A stretch of DNA of 38,838 bases, from contig CAMXYZ010000002.1 of assembly GCA_947253305.1 (NCBI GenBank), positions 1 to 38,838 on the forward strand, written 5' to 3'. The notes beneath the pieces were generated by a model. It saw nothing but the letters and a program-made list of their open reading frames with translations. It was not told the DNA's origin and made no database searches. This DNA comes from an uncultured Helcococcus sp. (GTDB lineage: Bacteria; Bacillota; Clostridia; Tissierellales; Peptoniphilaceae). Positions 16,775 to 25,157 of the stretch are shown in pieces. Positions within the stretch are counted from its first letter, which is position 1; each line of letters begins with the position of its first letter. A program made the translations under genes and the position numbers.

Positions 16775-17323
16775 CTATTTTTGTGATTTTAATAAAGTTC
16801 TTAATGGTTTCCATAATAGTCCTATTACTACTATACTTATAATCAATTCAGGTAAACTATATTGAAGATTATATAAGAATGAGTAATAGGCTGCTGTCAT
16901 TCCCTCTGGAGCATACTCTGGGAAATAAATAAGTCCTGATAAGAAATGTGTTAAAAATTTTAATACATATGCAAGTATTATGAATGGAACATATCCAACA
17001 AATTTACTCTTATCCTTCATATATGAAAGACCTGCAAGCCCTAAGAATGCATATGGTAATGGATAGTCCATAATTAATTGTACTGGATGTATTACATAAG
17101 GATTAATTAAAAGTTTAAGTAATCCGAATAAAGCACCAATAATCATTCCTTGCACACCACCCCATCTGACTGCAAAAAACATAATTGGTAACATTGATAG
17201 TGATACAGATCCACCTTGTGGCATTTGATATATCTTAAATAGTGATAATACATAAGATAAAGCTATCGCTACACCTGCTTCAGCTATCATTTGAACAGAA
17301 AAAAATTGTTTGTTTTGATTCAT
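16775..17323 (-). CDS. thiT: Thiamine transporter ThiT (ECF S-component)
   Basis: I take the start at 17323 (MNQNKQFF, 182 aa), because GGAGG lies eight bases upstream; the open frame continues 17 codons farther through the SD. The protein has six hydrophobic segments. It shows S-component features for thiamine: KIYQMPQGGSVSLSMLPIM, FAVRWGGVQGM, and the C-terminal PEYAPEGMTAAYYSFLYNLQ region, whose aromatic and acidic residues bind thiamine in known ThiT. It works with the shared ECF module, which is not in the window. A TPP riboswitch directly upstream confirms the substrate class. Confidence 0.95.
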   Translation of the reverse strand: MNQNKQFFSVQMIAEAGVAIALSYVLSLFKIYQMPQGGSVSLSMLPIMFFAVRWGGVQGMIIGALFGLLKLLINPYVIHPVQLIMDYPLPYAFLGLAGLSYMKDKSKFVGYVPFIILAYVLKFLTHFLSGLIYFPEYAPEGMTAAYYSFLYNLQYSLPELIISIVVIGLLWKPLRTLLKSQK

Positions 17324-17340
17324 TTTTCCTCCTATTTGTA

Positions 17341-17367
17341 TAAAAAAAAACGCTAAAATAGCGTTTA
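17341..17367 (-). terminator. Riboswitch expression platform: terminator hairpin before thiT
   Basis: On the minus strand AACGCT and AGCGTT pair around a short loop and are followed by nine or more T residues, just after the TPP aptamer and before the thiT SD. Thiamine pyrophosphate binding is expected to favour this terminator and shut off transport. Confidence 0.85.
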
Positions 17368-17370
17368 GTT

Positions 17371-17443
17371 TCACTTTCCTACGCTACTATTATATAGATC
17401 AGGTCCGAAGGGTACATCTCAGCATAAAGCGCCCCTAGTGACA
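17371..17443 (-). ncRNA. TPP riboswitch (THI element) aptamer
   Basis: Read on the minus strand, the element shows the conserved THI-box blocks in order: ACTAGGGGCGC, then GCTGAGATG, then ACCCTTCGGACCTGATCT, and last AGCGTAGGAAAGT. It precedes a terminator hairpin and the thiT gene, so it is a transcriptional OFF switch for thiamine uptake. Confidence 0.95.
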
Positions 17444-17604
17444 TATTAATAATATACTAAAAGCTAAATAATTACAAATTTTCAAAGTATATTTGAACAT
17501 AGTTGCTACATAATTATATTTTATTATAAGGATGTAAAAAATTATTTTACTTATCTAGAGTAATGGATTCTGTAATTTTTATCTTATTTAAGACCGCTAA
17601 AATG

Positions 17605-17613
17605 TGATATAAT
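17605..17613 (+). promoter_or_regulatory. Extended -10 promoter of carD
   Basis: TG-A-TATAAT sits 18 bp before the carD start codon. No good -35 is visible at the expected distance. Confidence 0.6.
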
Positions 17614-17630
17614 AAGAGCAGGAGGCTATC

Positions 17631-18131
17631 ATGTTTAAAGTTGGTGATAAGGTAATTTATACAGTTCATGGAGCTGGTACAATTGTTGATATTCAAGAAA
17701 TTGAAATTCTTGGAAATACAGAATCATACTATATACTTCAACTGCCAATAAATGATATAAAGGTTTCTGTTCCAGTTAAAGAAGCTGAAGAACAAGGTAT
17801 GAGACCTATAATATCTAAGGAAGAGGGTATGAGAGTATGGGATATTTTGCGTTCAGATAAGACAGCAATGTCAAAAAATTGGGGCAAAAGATATAGAGAT
17901 AATTTAGAACTACTTAAGACTGGAGATATATTTGAAATTGCTGATATTGTAAGAAATTTGGCATTACTAGATATGAGCAAGGGATTATCTGCGTCTGAGA
18001 AAAAAATGTTAAATGATGCGAAAAGAGTTATGGCTTCAGAGTTAATTTTATCAGGAACTTTAAGCAAAGAAGAGGCTATAAAACTTATAGATGAAGCGAT
18101 AGCTAATGAAAAAAGCGAGGAGACAGAATGA
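17631..18131 (+). CDS. carD: CarD/CdnL-family RNA polymerase-binding regulator
   Basis: The 166-residue protein has an N-terminal RNAP-interaction domain of the CarD/TRCF type (MFKVGDKVIYTVHGAGTIVD, residues 1-60, with the VHGAG turn) and a helical C-terminal DNA-binding domain (about 70-160, including WGKRYRDNLELLKTGDIFEI). CarD proteins stabilise the open promoter complex, often at rRNA and growth-linked promoters. It overlaps the next gene by four bases (ATGA), the usual Firmicutes carD-yacL arrangement. Length and start (SD CAGGAGG) are normal. Confidence 0.94.
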   Translation: MFKVGDKVIYTVHGAGTIVDIQEIEILGNTESYYILQLPINDIKVSVPVKEAEEQGMRPIISKEEGMRVWDILRSDKTAMSKNWGKRYRDNLELLKTGDIFEIADIVRNLALLDMSKGLSASEKKMLNDAKRVMASELILSGTLSKEEAIKLIDEAIANEKSEETE

Positions 18132-19216
18132 TTAATAGAATTTTTCGAATAATCATAGCGCTGATAGGAGTGTCTCTAGGATATGGTTTGGCTGAAATTA
18201 TAATGAGAACTGATCTAATTAGATTTAGCCAACCTGTATTTTTATATGCACTCTATGGAAGTATTATGATTGTTATTGGTGCGATATTTTATATTTTAGC
18301 ACCGAGATTGATAAAAAGAGTTGAACGATTGCTTGAAAGTATTGAAGGACAAATGTTGAAGCAACCAAGGGAAGATATACTTATTGGATTTATTGGAATT
18401 ATTTTTGGAATTATTTTTGCAGCATTGATTAATTTACCAATAAGTTTATTAAAATTCCCAGATTTTCTTCAAATTGTACTCACACTTTTAACTATAATTA
18501 TATATATAGTGTCTATAACAATTGGACATAGATTAGCTATGAAAAATAAAGAAGATATAGCAAGGGTAATATTTAGAAGAAAACCTAAGAATATAAGTAC
18601 CACTAAAAAACTTAGTGATGTGCATAAAAAAATATTAGATACCTCAGTTATAATTGACGGAAGAATAAATCAGGTTGTAAGTACAGGATTTATTGAAGGA
18701 GATTTGATTGTACCAAATTTTGTCTTAGAAGAATTGCAGCATATAGCAGATTCTTCTGATGGAATAAAAAGAGAAAGAGGAAGAAGAGGTCTAGATATTG
18801 TAAAAGAATTACAAAATTCAAGTAAAATTGAAGTAGTAATATCTGATAAAGATTATGAAGATATCCCTGAGGTTGACTCAAAACTTCTTAAATACGCATC
18901 TGAAATTGATGCTAGTATAATTACAAATGATTTTAACTTAAACAAATTGGCAGTTGTTCAAGGAATAAAAGTATTGAATATTAACGATTTAGCCAATTCA
19001 GTTAAAACAGTTGTAATACCAGGTGAAAAAATGATAGTTAATATAGTTAGAGAAGGAAGAGAGAAGAAACAAGGATTAGCCTATCTAGAAGACGGAACTA
19101 TGATAGTTGTTGAAGATGCAAAGGATTTAATAGGAGAGACAGTTGAGGTTGTTGTAACTACAGTATTACAAACACCAGCAGGAAAAATGATATTCACGAA
19201 AATAGAAAATGTTTAG
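18128..19216 (+). CDS. Integral membrane PIN/TRAM-domain protein (YacL type)
   Basis: The protein has 362 residues. Four transmembrane segments occupy about residues 5-25, 38-58, 78-98 and 110-130. A PIN nuclease-like domain follows (LDTSVIIDGRINQVVSTGFI, then EELQHIADSSDG, with the acidic residues and ITNDFNLNK typical of PIN), and a C-terminal TRAM domain (about 295-362, GEKMIVNIVREGREKKQGLA). The PIN plus TRAM combination points to RNA binding and possible cleavage at the membrane. Its biological target is not known. It is translationally coupled to carD. Confidence 0.93.
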   Translation: MINRIFRIIIALIGVSLGYGLAEIIMRTDLIRFSQPVFLYALYGSIMIVIGAIFYILAPRLIKRVERLLESIEGQMLKQPREDILIGFIGIIFGIIFAALINLPISLLKFPDFLQIVLTLLTIIIYIVSITIGHRLAMKNKEDIARVIFRRKPKNISTTKKLSDVHKKILDTSVIIDGRINQVVSTGFIEGDLIVPNFVLEELQHIADSSDGIKRERGRRGLDIVKELQNSSKIEVVISDKDYEDIPEVDSKLLKYASEIDASIITNDFNLNKLAVVQGIKVLNINDLANSVKTVVIPGEKMIVNIVREGREKKQGLAYLEDGTMIVVEDAKDLIGETVEVVVTTVLQTPAGKMIFTKIENV

Positions 19217-19245
19217 ATAATTAGTAAAATTTAAAGGAGCAATTT

Positions 19246-20415
19246 ATGAAAAAAAATATAATAAGAGTAGTTTCGCTAGTCTTAGCAATTTTGATGCTGA
19301 GTGGAATAGTACTCGGTGCAGTATTGAATGCGCAAGAATGGACAGAGGATATATATGCATATGGTGCAGGGCTTAGCGAATCTCAAATTAATTCAACAGC
19401 AGGATTTTTAGAAGTTCCTGGTGAAGATACACCAAAGATGGTAATCAGAGGAGAAGATGCAGTAAAATATATAGACGAAGATGCTAGCGATGCTGCTATG
19501 ATCTCATCAGTTTATATTAAGAAGAATAATACCAACGATGTAAATGTTGAAGTAGTTACACCTTTAACTATACAATCAGTTACTTCTCTACAATATGCAA
19601 ATGCGGCTATAACTGCAGGGGTTACAGGGATAGATATAAAAGTTGCTGCAGTAGTTCCAGTTAGTGGTACATCAGCTCTTACAGGTGTATATAAGGCTCT
19701 AGAAAAAATGGGCGTTGAAGTAGACTCTAAGAAAACAGAGAAAGCTAATGAAGAGATTGAAAGAATTAATGAAATTAGTGAAAACCACAAAGATAATCCA
19801 GATTTTTCAAAAGACAAATTAAATAAAGCGGTAATTGATGGTAAGCAACAAATTATTGATATTGAAAAAAACGAAGGGAATATAACTGCAAATCAAATTG
19901 ACCAAATAACACAAAATGTAATTAAGGATAATCAATTAACTAATATAGTAAATAATATAGATATAGAAAATCTAAATATTATTTTTAATAATTTTGCGGA
20001 AATTACTAAATCAGAAGGATTTGACTTTGATAAAGTACAATCCCAATTAAAAAATTTGGCTGATAATATTAATAATATTGCTAAGAAAGAATTAAATAGA
20101 GCGCAAGCTTTCTTAAAGACAGATGAAGGTAATGCTTTCTTAGAATCAATTAAAGACAAATTAAATGCAGACGAACTTAATGCTTTATTAGAAAAGGGGA
20201 AAGCTTCATTAGATTCAGGTGAAATAGAAAAAGCTTTAAATAGTGTAAAGGAGAATATTTCAACAGAAAAACTTAATGAATTAGTTGACAGTGCAAGAGA
20301 AAAATTTGGAATCAGTCAAGAAACTATCGATAATGTAAGTAATAGCGCGAAAGGATTCTTTAGTAAAATAATCGAAGCAATATCTGAATTCTTTAGAAAA
20401 CTATTTTCTAATTAA
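19246..20415 (+). CDS. DUF1002 exported protein (YpuA-like)
   Basis: The 389-residue precursor has an N-terminal hydrophobic segment (about 5-27) ending near VLGAVLNA, probably a signal peptide or anchor. Residues about 35-160 match DUF1002, with LGAVLNAQEWTEDIYAYGAG and the VVTPLTIQSVT and AAVVPVSGTSALTGVYKA segments. The rest is helical, Asn/Lys-rich and coiled-coil-like, ending IIEAISEFFRKLFSN, which is amphipathic. It lies 29 bp downstream of the PIN/TRAM gene without a terminator, so it may be in the same operon. Function is unknown for the family. Confidence 0.85.
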   Translation: MKKNIIRVVSLVLAILMLSGIVLGAVLNAQEWTEDIYAYGAGLSESQINSTAGFLEVPGEDTPKMVIRGEDAVKYIDEDASDAAMISSVYIKKNNTNDVNVEVVTPLTIQSVTSLQYANAAITAGVTGIDIKVAAVVPVSGTSALTGVYKALEKMGVEVDSKKTEKANEEIERINEISENHKDNPDFSKDKLNKAVIDGKQQIIDIEKNEGNITANQIDQITQNVIKDNQLTNIVNNIDIENLNIIFNNFAEITKSEGFDFDKVQSQLKNLADNINNIAKKELNRAQAFLKTDEGNAFLESIKDKLNADELNALLEKGKASLDSGEIEKALNSVKENISTEKLNELVDSAREKFGISQETIDNVSNSAKGFFSKIIEAISEFFRKLFSN

Positions 20416-20444
20416 TAAAAATATTAGGATAAATTAGCTAAATG

Positions 20445-20453
20445 TGGTATAAT
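20445..20453 (+). promoter_or_regulatory. Extended -10 promoter of rplY
   Basis: TG-G-TATAAT lies about 45 bp before the rplY start; no -35 consensus is apparent. Confidence 0.6.
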
Positions 20454-20497
20454 ATCAAAGCGATTGATTAAATATCGATAGACTAATAGGAGGAAAG

Positions 20498-21148
20498 ATG
20501 AGTAATTATGTATTAAATGCTGAAAAAAGAACATCAAAAGGTTCTAATGCAGTTAGAAAATTAAGAACAGAAAATATTGTTCCAGGACAATTATATCAAA
20601 GAGATAAAGAAAATATCAGCGTACAAGTAATTGAAAAAGATTTAGATAAGATTATGGAAGAAGCTGGTCAATCAGCTATTATTCAATTAATGGTTGACGG
20701 CGAAGAACACAATGTATTGATAAGGGACTATCAAAAACATCCATTCAAAAATCAATATCTACATGTTGACTTCTTAGGAGTAAATATGGATGAAGAATTG
20801 AGAGTAACTGTACCAATTGTACTATTAAATAGAGATAGTATATACGTACAACCATCAGTTCTATTACAACATATTGAAGAAGTGGAAATTATGACTTTAC
20901 CAAAATACATTCCACATCAAATTGAAATTGATGTACAAGAAATGCAAATTGGAGATTCTATACTTGTTAATGAAGTTGAACAACTTAAAGATGAAAATAT
21001 TGAAGTATTAACAGATTTAGAAGAAGTCGTATGTACATTGAGTGAACCAGAAGAAGTAGACTTAGATGAAGAAGTTGAACAAGTTGATGCAGATTCAGTA
21101 GAAGTAATCGGAGAAGAAGACGACGAAGAAGAAACTGAAGAAGAATAA
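20498..21148 (+). CDS. rplY: 50S ribosomal protein L25/CTC family
   Basis: The 216-residue protein is the long CTC form: an N-terminal L25 beta-barrel that binds 5S rRNA (SNYVLNAEKRTSKGSNAVRK, VLIRDYQKHPFKNQYLHVDF) and a C-terminal TL5/CTC domain. It ends in a very acidic tail (EEDDEEETEEE). CTC proteins are linked to general stress in Bacillus. SD AGGAGG precedes ATG. It is monocistronic between an extended -10 promoter and terminators. Confidence 0.94.
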   Translation: MSNYVLNAEKRTSKGSNAVRKLRTENIVPGQLYQRDKENISVQVIEKDLDKIMEEAGQSAIIQLMVDGEEHNVLIRDYQKHPFKNQYLHVDFLGVNMDEELRVTVPIVLLNRDSIYVQPSVLLQHIEEVEIMTLPKYIPHQIEIDVQEMQIGDSILVNEVEQLKDENIEVLTDLEEVVCTLSEPEEVDLDEEVEQVDADSVEVIGEEDDEEETEEE

Positions 21149-21164
21149 GAAATATTAAATAATG

Positions 21165-21210
21165 GGTGATGTTGCAAATTAGTCAAATCTATTCTGCTCA
21201 TCACTTTTTT
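21165..21210 (+). terminator. Weak terminator after rplY
   Basis: GGTGATG and CATCACT pair across a 27-nt loop and are followed by six T. The long loop makes it less certain than the next hairpin. Confidence 0.5.
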
Positions 21211-21227
21211 ATTAATTAAATTGCACT

Positions 21228-21267
21228 AAAAAAGACGAGGATTTTTTAAAAATTTCTCGTCTTTTTT
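21228..21267. terminator. Bidirectional terminator between rplY and the purine permease gene
   Basis: AAAAAAGACGAGG and a matching TCTCGTCTTTTTT arm (one wobble) flank a 14-nt AT-only loop, with T tracts on both strands, placed between convergent genes. Confidence 0.85.
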
Positions 21268-21273
21268 GTAGTT

Positions 21274-21299
21274 AGGGACTTTTGGAAGATCCCTTTTTG
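21274..21299 (+). terminator. Short additional hairpin with T tail
   Basis: AGGGA and TCCCT pair across an 11-nt loop and are followed by TTTTT. Only five base pairs, so probably a backup or accidental. Confidence 0.35.
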
Positions 21300-21345
21300 T
21301 TCAAGATAATCACTATTTAATTAGATGCCTAAAATGTTTAATAAA

Positions 21346-22659
21346 TTATGCTAAATTTAATGCTAATAATATATATCTAGCAACAAATACTGCACTTAAT
21401 AAATAAAGTAGTATAGAAACTTTATCTTTTTTACCACTAAACACATTAATAATTGTATATGATATAACACCTAATGAAATACCTTCAGCAATTGAATATG
21501 TGAAAGGCATAGCAACCATTGTTATAAATGCTGGGATAGCTATTGTGAAATCATCCCAATCAATATTCTTAACAGTTTGAGCCATAAATATACCAACTAT
21601 TACCAATGCAGGAGCTGTAGCTGCTGCTGGAACTAATAGGAATAATGGGCTTAAAATGATTGAAATAAAGAATAATAGTCCTGTTACTATTGCACTTAAT
21701 CCTGTTCTACCACCTACTGCAACACCTGCAGAAGATTCTACGAATGTAGTAGTAGTAGATGTACCTAAGAATGCTCCGATTGTTGTACCTATAGCATCAG
21801 CGAATAAAGCTTTTTCAACTCTAGGTAATTTACCATCTTCATCAAGCATATTTGATTTTGCTGCTACACCAGCTAATGTACCAACTGTGTCAAACATATC
21901 TATAAATAAGAAAGTGAAAATTGCTATTAAGAAGTTTGCACTTAACATATTGCTAGGGAATTCTAATTTGAAAGCAACCTCATTTATACCGCTTGGCATT
22001 GAGAAAGGTACCCATCCTTCAGGAATAACAGTTACTCCTAAAGGTATACCAACTATTGTTGTAATAATTATACCTATTAGAATTGCACCTTTAACATTTC
22101 TACTTACGAATATAGCTGTTAAAATAATTCCGAATATTGCGAGTAATACTGAATGACTAGATAAATCTCCTAATGTCATAATAGTAGCAGGATCTTGCAC
22201 TATTATTCCGGAGTTTGAAAGTCCAATTAATGCGATGAATAAACCAATTCCGACAGAAATTGCGGATTTGAGATCTTTAGGAATAGAAGTAAATATAACT
22301 TCTCTAACTTTGAAGAAGGATAATAGTATAAAAATTATACCTTCTATTAAAATGATGGATAGAGCTTGTTGCCATGTGAAGCCAAATTTCATTACTACTG
22401 AGTATGTAAAATATGCATTTAATCCCATACCAGGAGCTAATGCGAAGGGATAATTTGCCAGTAAACCCATCAAGATGGTTGATACAGCTGCAGCAAAAGC
22501 AGTCGCAAAGAATACGCCCTGTTGATTCATGCCAGCTTGAGAAAGTATATCGGGATTAACTACTAGAATATAAGCCATAGTCATAAAAGTTGTTACACCA
22601 GCCATGACCTCAGTGCTTATAGAAGTTTTATTTTCTTTCAGCTTAAAAAACTTTTCCAT
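21346..22659 (-). CDS. NCS2-family purine permease (guanine/hypoxanthine or adenine type)
   Basis: The 437-residue protein has 12-14 hydrophobic segments. It starts MEKFFKLKENKTSISTEVMA, followed by GVTTFMTMAYILVVNPDIL, the signature of the AzgA/PbuG/PbuO branch, and contains ALAPGMGLNAYFTYSVV and TIGAFLGTSTTTTFVESSAG, regions involved in substrate and ion binding. It should import purine bases by proton symport. SD TTGGAGG lies six bases before ATG. I see no purine riboswitch in its leader, so control must be different. Confidence 0.93.
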   Translation of the reverse strand: MEKFFKLKENKTSISTEVMAGVTTFMTMAYILVVNPDILSQAGMNQQGVFFATAFAAAVSTILMGLLANYPFALAPGMGLNAYFTYSVVMKFGFTWQQALSIILIEGIIFILLSFFKVREVIFTSIPKDLKSAISVGIGLFIALIGLSNSGIIVQDPATIMTLGDLSSHSVLLAIFGIILTAIFVSRNVKGAILIGIIITTIVGIPLGVTVIPEGWVPFSMPSGINEVAFKLEFPSNMLSANFLIAIFTFLFIDMFDTVGTLAGVAAKSNMLDEDGKLPRVEKALFADAIGTTIGAFLGTSTTTTFVESSAGVAVGGRTGLSAIVTGLLFFISIILSPLFLLVPAAATAPALVIVGIFMAQTVKNIDWDDFTIAIPAFITMVAMPFTYSIAEGISLGVISYTIINVFSGKKDKVSILLYLLSAVFVARYILLALNLA

Positions 22660-22847
22660 TTTTCCTCCAATGAAAATAAAAAATTAAATAGTAATATTAG
22701 AACAATATAATAATATCAAGGATGTAAGAAATAAAAAAGTAAAATAAAAATGTAAACGAATACAAAAAATATTTTTTCGTTATATTTTAAATATATTTAA
22801 CATATCGATAATATGATTTAAAACTCATATTATTTATATAATTAATT

Positions 22848-22856
22848 TGATATAAT
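22848..22856 (+). promoter_or_regulatory. Extended -10 promoter of the RNA methyltransferase gene
   Basis: TG-A-TATAAT lies 17 bp before the preferred start codon; no -35 is obvious. The very short leader leaves room only for the SD. Confidence 0.6.
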
Positions 22857-22873
22857 ATTGTGTGGAGGAAATT

Positions 22874-24013
22874 ATGCAGAATACTTACAATATATTAATT
22901 ACGACAGTATTTGGTTTAGAATCTGTAGTAAAAAAAGAATGTGAAAATTTAGGATTTAAGGACTTGAATGTTTCTAATGGGAAAATTGAATTTATTGGAA
23001 ATCAAGAAGATATTGTCAAAGCTAATTTGTGGTTAAGATCTGCAGAAAGAGTATATATTAAATTGCTCGAATTTGAGGCGTTATCCTTCGAAGATATTTA
23101 TAGTAATGTAAAATCATTTAATTGGGAAGATTATCTATCCGAGCATGGTAAATTTTTAGTTTCAGGCAATACTTATGAATCCAAATTAAAATCAGTTTCA
23201 GATAATCAGGCGATTACTAAGAGAGCAATTATTGACAGATTACAAACTAAATATAATAGATTTGAATTTTTAGAAAAAGAAGAAGATTATAAGATTAAAA
23301 TATCTATACACAAAGATTTAGCTACTGTAACTTTGGATACTTCAGGTTCCGGATTACATAAGAGAGGATATAGACTAGAACAGGTTGATGCTCCTATTAA
23401 GGAAACATTGGCAGCCGCTTTAATACAATTGTCTAATTGGAATGGGAAAAGAGATTTTGTAGATTTATTTTGTGGTTCAGGAACAATTCCGATAGAAGCT
23501 TGTATGATAGCTAAAAATGTTGCACCTGGAATATCTAGAGAATTTGATTTTATAAACTGGAGATTTTTTGATAAAAATATTTATAAAAAAGAAAAAATTA
23601 ATGCCTTTAATCAAATTAAAGATATAGATATAAAAATTACAGGTTTTGATATTGATTATAAAGCGATACAAATAGCGAAAAACAATGCTATTAATGCCGG
23701 ATTAGAAGAAGATATTCAATTTGTAGTTAAGGATGTTGCTAAGGTTGGGCTTCAAAACAACTTTGGTGTAATTGTTTCAAATCCACCATATGGGGAGAGA
23801 ATTGGTGAAAAAGAAGAATTAGAGAAGATATATGAAGCGTTAAGATTAAAATTGAGAGAATTAACTACTTGGTCATATTATTTTATAAGCTCAGATAAAG
23901 AATTCGAAAGAAAAATTAATATCAAAGCAGATAAAAAAAGAAAGCTATTTAATGGTAGAATAGAAGTTGATTATTATCAATTTGAAGGACCAGAGCCGCT
24001 TAATATTTTGTGA
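22874..24013 (+). CDS. THUMP-domain 23S rRNA methyltransferase (RlmL/YpsC type)
   Basis: The start is placed at ATG 22874 (MQNTYNILITTVFGLESVVK, 379 aa); the upstream GTG at 22862 would put the SD GGAGG inside the gene. A THUMP RNA-binding domain (about 1-155) is followed by an AdoMet-dependent methyltransferase domain with DLFCGSGTIPIEA (SAM binding) and the N-P-P-Y motif in IVSNPPYGERIG, which is typical of exocyclic-amine methylation (m2G). RlmL methylates 23S rRNA G2445 in E. coli. It sits seven bases upstream of the PP2C gene, which begins a run of closely spaced or overlapping genes through rnh. Confidence 0.93.
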   Translation: MQNTYNILITTVFGLESVVKKECENLGFKDLNVSNGKIEFIGNQEDIVKANLWLRSAERVYIKLLEFEALSFEDIYSNVKSFNWEDYLSEHGKFLVSGNTYESKLKSVSDNQAITKRAIIDRLQTKYNRFEFLEKEEDYKIKISIHKDLATVTLDTSGSGLHKRGYRLEQVDAPIKETLAAALIQLSNWNGKRDFVDLFCGSGTIPIEACMIAKNVAPGISREFDFINWRFFDKNIYKKEKINAFNQIKDIDIKITGFDIDYKAIQIAKNNAINAGLEEDIQFVVKDVAKVGLQNNFGVIVSNPPYGERIGEKEELEKIYEALRLKLRELTTWSYYFISSDKEFERKINIKADKKRKLFNGRIEVDYYQFEGPEPLNIL

Positions 24014-24020
24014 GGTATAA

Positions 24021-25157
24021 ATGAAATCTATAAGGACAGAAAATTTTACAAGATTAGTTGAATCTACAAATTTTATGTTTTTAGACTCTATGGAGGATCT
24101 CGTAAGAATTAGAGATGATCGAGGTGAGATATTATTTGAGAACAAAGCTATGAGAGAAATGATCACAATTTTGATATCAAATAATGAGACATATAATAAA
24201 TATAAGACGGTATTTTCCGGGTTTTATAAGGAATATATAAATAGTAATGAAAAAAACAGCTTAATTAGTGAAGTTGATTTTATGGGAACATTATATTCTG
24301 TAAAAATCTCACCAGTATATGACAATCGCTCCGATATACTTGGATTTATTGAAGTATATAGAGATATTACTAATGAAAGAAAAATAACCGATCAATTATT
24401 TGAGACTAGTATTAAAATTCAAGAAGAAATAGAGCTAGCAAAAACTCTACAAAAGAGTATATTACCTAAAAAAACGCAGTTTAAAAATGTTAGTTTTCAA
24501 TATGGATATGAGCCATCAGCGGATTTATCTGGAGATGTTTTCGATGTTGTAGAAATTGACAAAGATAAAATTGGTGTATATATAGCAGATGTTGTTGGTC
24601 ATGGAATATCTGCCTCGATTATGACGATGTTTATAAGGCAATCTATGAGAAGTGTATTAATAGAAAATCCTAATTTTGGACCATCTGATTCATTAAGAAT
24701 GCTTAAAGAGATGTTTTCGCAATTAGGCTTAGATGTAAGTCAATACTTTTCTATATTCTACATTTTGATTGATTTTAGTAAAGAGAAAATGATATATGCT
24801 AATGCGGGACATAATTGTATGCCTATATTATTTAATAAAAGTCATTTAGCATTTCTTCAAAACAATGGAAAATTCATATCTAATATGTTTCCGGATGGTC
24901 CTTTCAATGAAAAAGAATTAAATATTATTGAAGGAGATAAACTTTTAATATATACTGATGGTCTAGTGGAAACTACAAATTCGGATGGAGAATTCTTTGG
25001 TGAAGAAAGATTGGTAAATTGGATTAAGAGAAATAAAAATGAGAAGGATTTTGTAAATAAACTACTTGAAACAGTTAATTTATTCAGTTTAGAAGATAAA
25101 AAAGACGATGTAGCAATGGTGTTTTTAGAAATAGGAGGAGAACAAAATGAGAGTTAA
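24021..25157 (+). CDS. PAS-domain serine phosphatase (SpoIIE/RsbU-type PP2C)
   Basis: The 378-residue protein has a PAS-like sensor (about 20-115, ending DILGFIEVYRDITNERKITD), a short coiled coil (about 120-140, IQEEIELAKTLQKSILP) and a PP2C/SpoIIE phosphatase domain (about 150-375). The metal-binding aspartates are visible in LSGDVFDVVE, IADVVGHG, YTDGLVE and KKDDVAMVF. Such enzymes dephosphorylate anti-anti-sigma proteins. No anti-sigma partner is nearby, so the target is unknown. It overlaps the start of pgi by 11 bases. Confidence 0.92.
   Translation: MKSIRTENFTRLVESTNFMFLDSMEDLVRIRDDRGEILFENKAMREMITILISNNETYNKYKTVFSGFYKEYINSNEKNSLISEVDFMGTLYSVKISPVYDNRSDILGFIEVYRDITNERKITDQLFETSIKIQEEIELAKTLQKSILPKKTQFKNVSFQYGYEPSADLSGDVFDVVEIDKDKIGVYIADVVGHGISASIMTMFIRQSMRSVLIENPNFGPSDSLRMLKEMFSQLGLDVSQYFSIFYILIDFSKEKMIYANAGHNCMPILFNKSHLAFLQNNGKFISNMFPDGPFNEKELNIIEGDKLLIYTDGLVETTNSDGEFFGEERLVNWIKRNKNEKDFVNKLLETVNLFSLEDKKDDVAMVFLEIGGEQNES

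Noticed and set aside
17324..17374. Longer N-terminus for ThiT
   Set aside because: The extension reads through the SD and part of the riboswitch terminator.
20917..21204. Antisense Ser-rich frame over rplY
   Set aside because: It is the complement of the Glu/Asp codons in the L25 acidic tail.
22660..22847. Purine riboswitch before the NCS2 permease
   Set aside because: The leader on the minus strand shows none of the conserved purine aptamer blocks.
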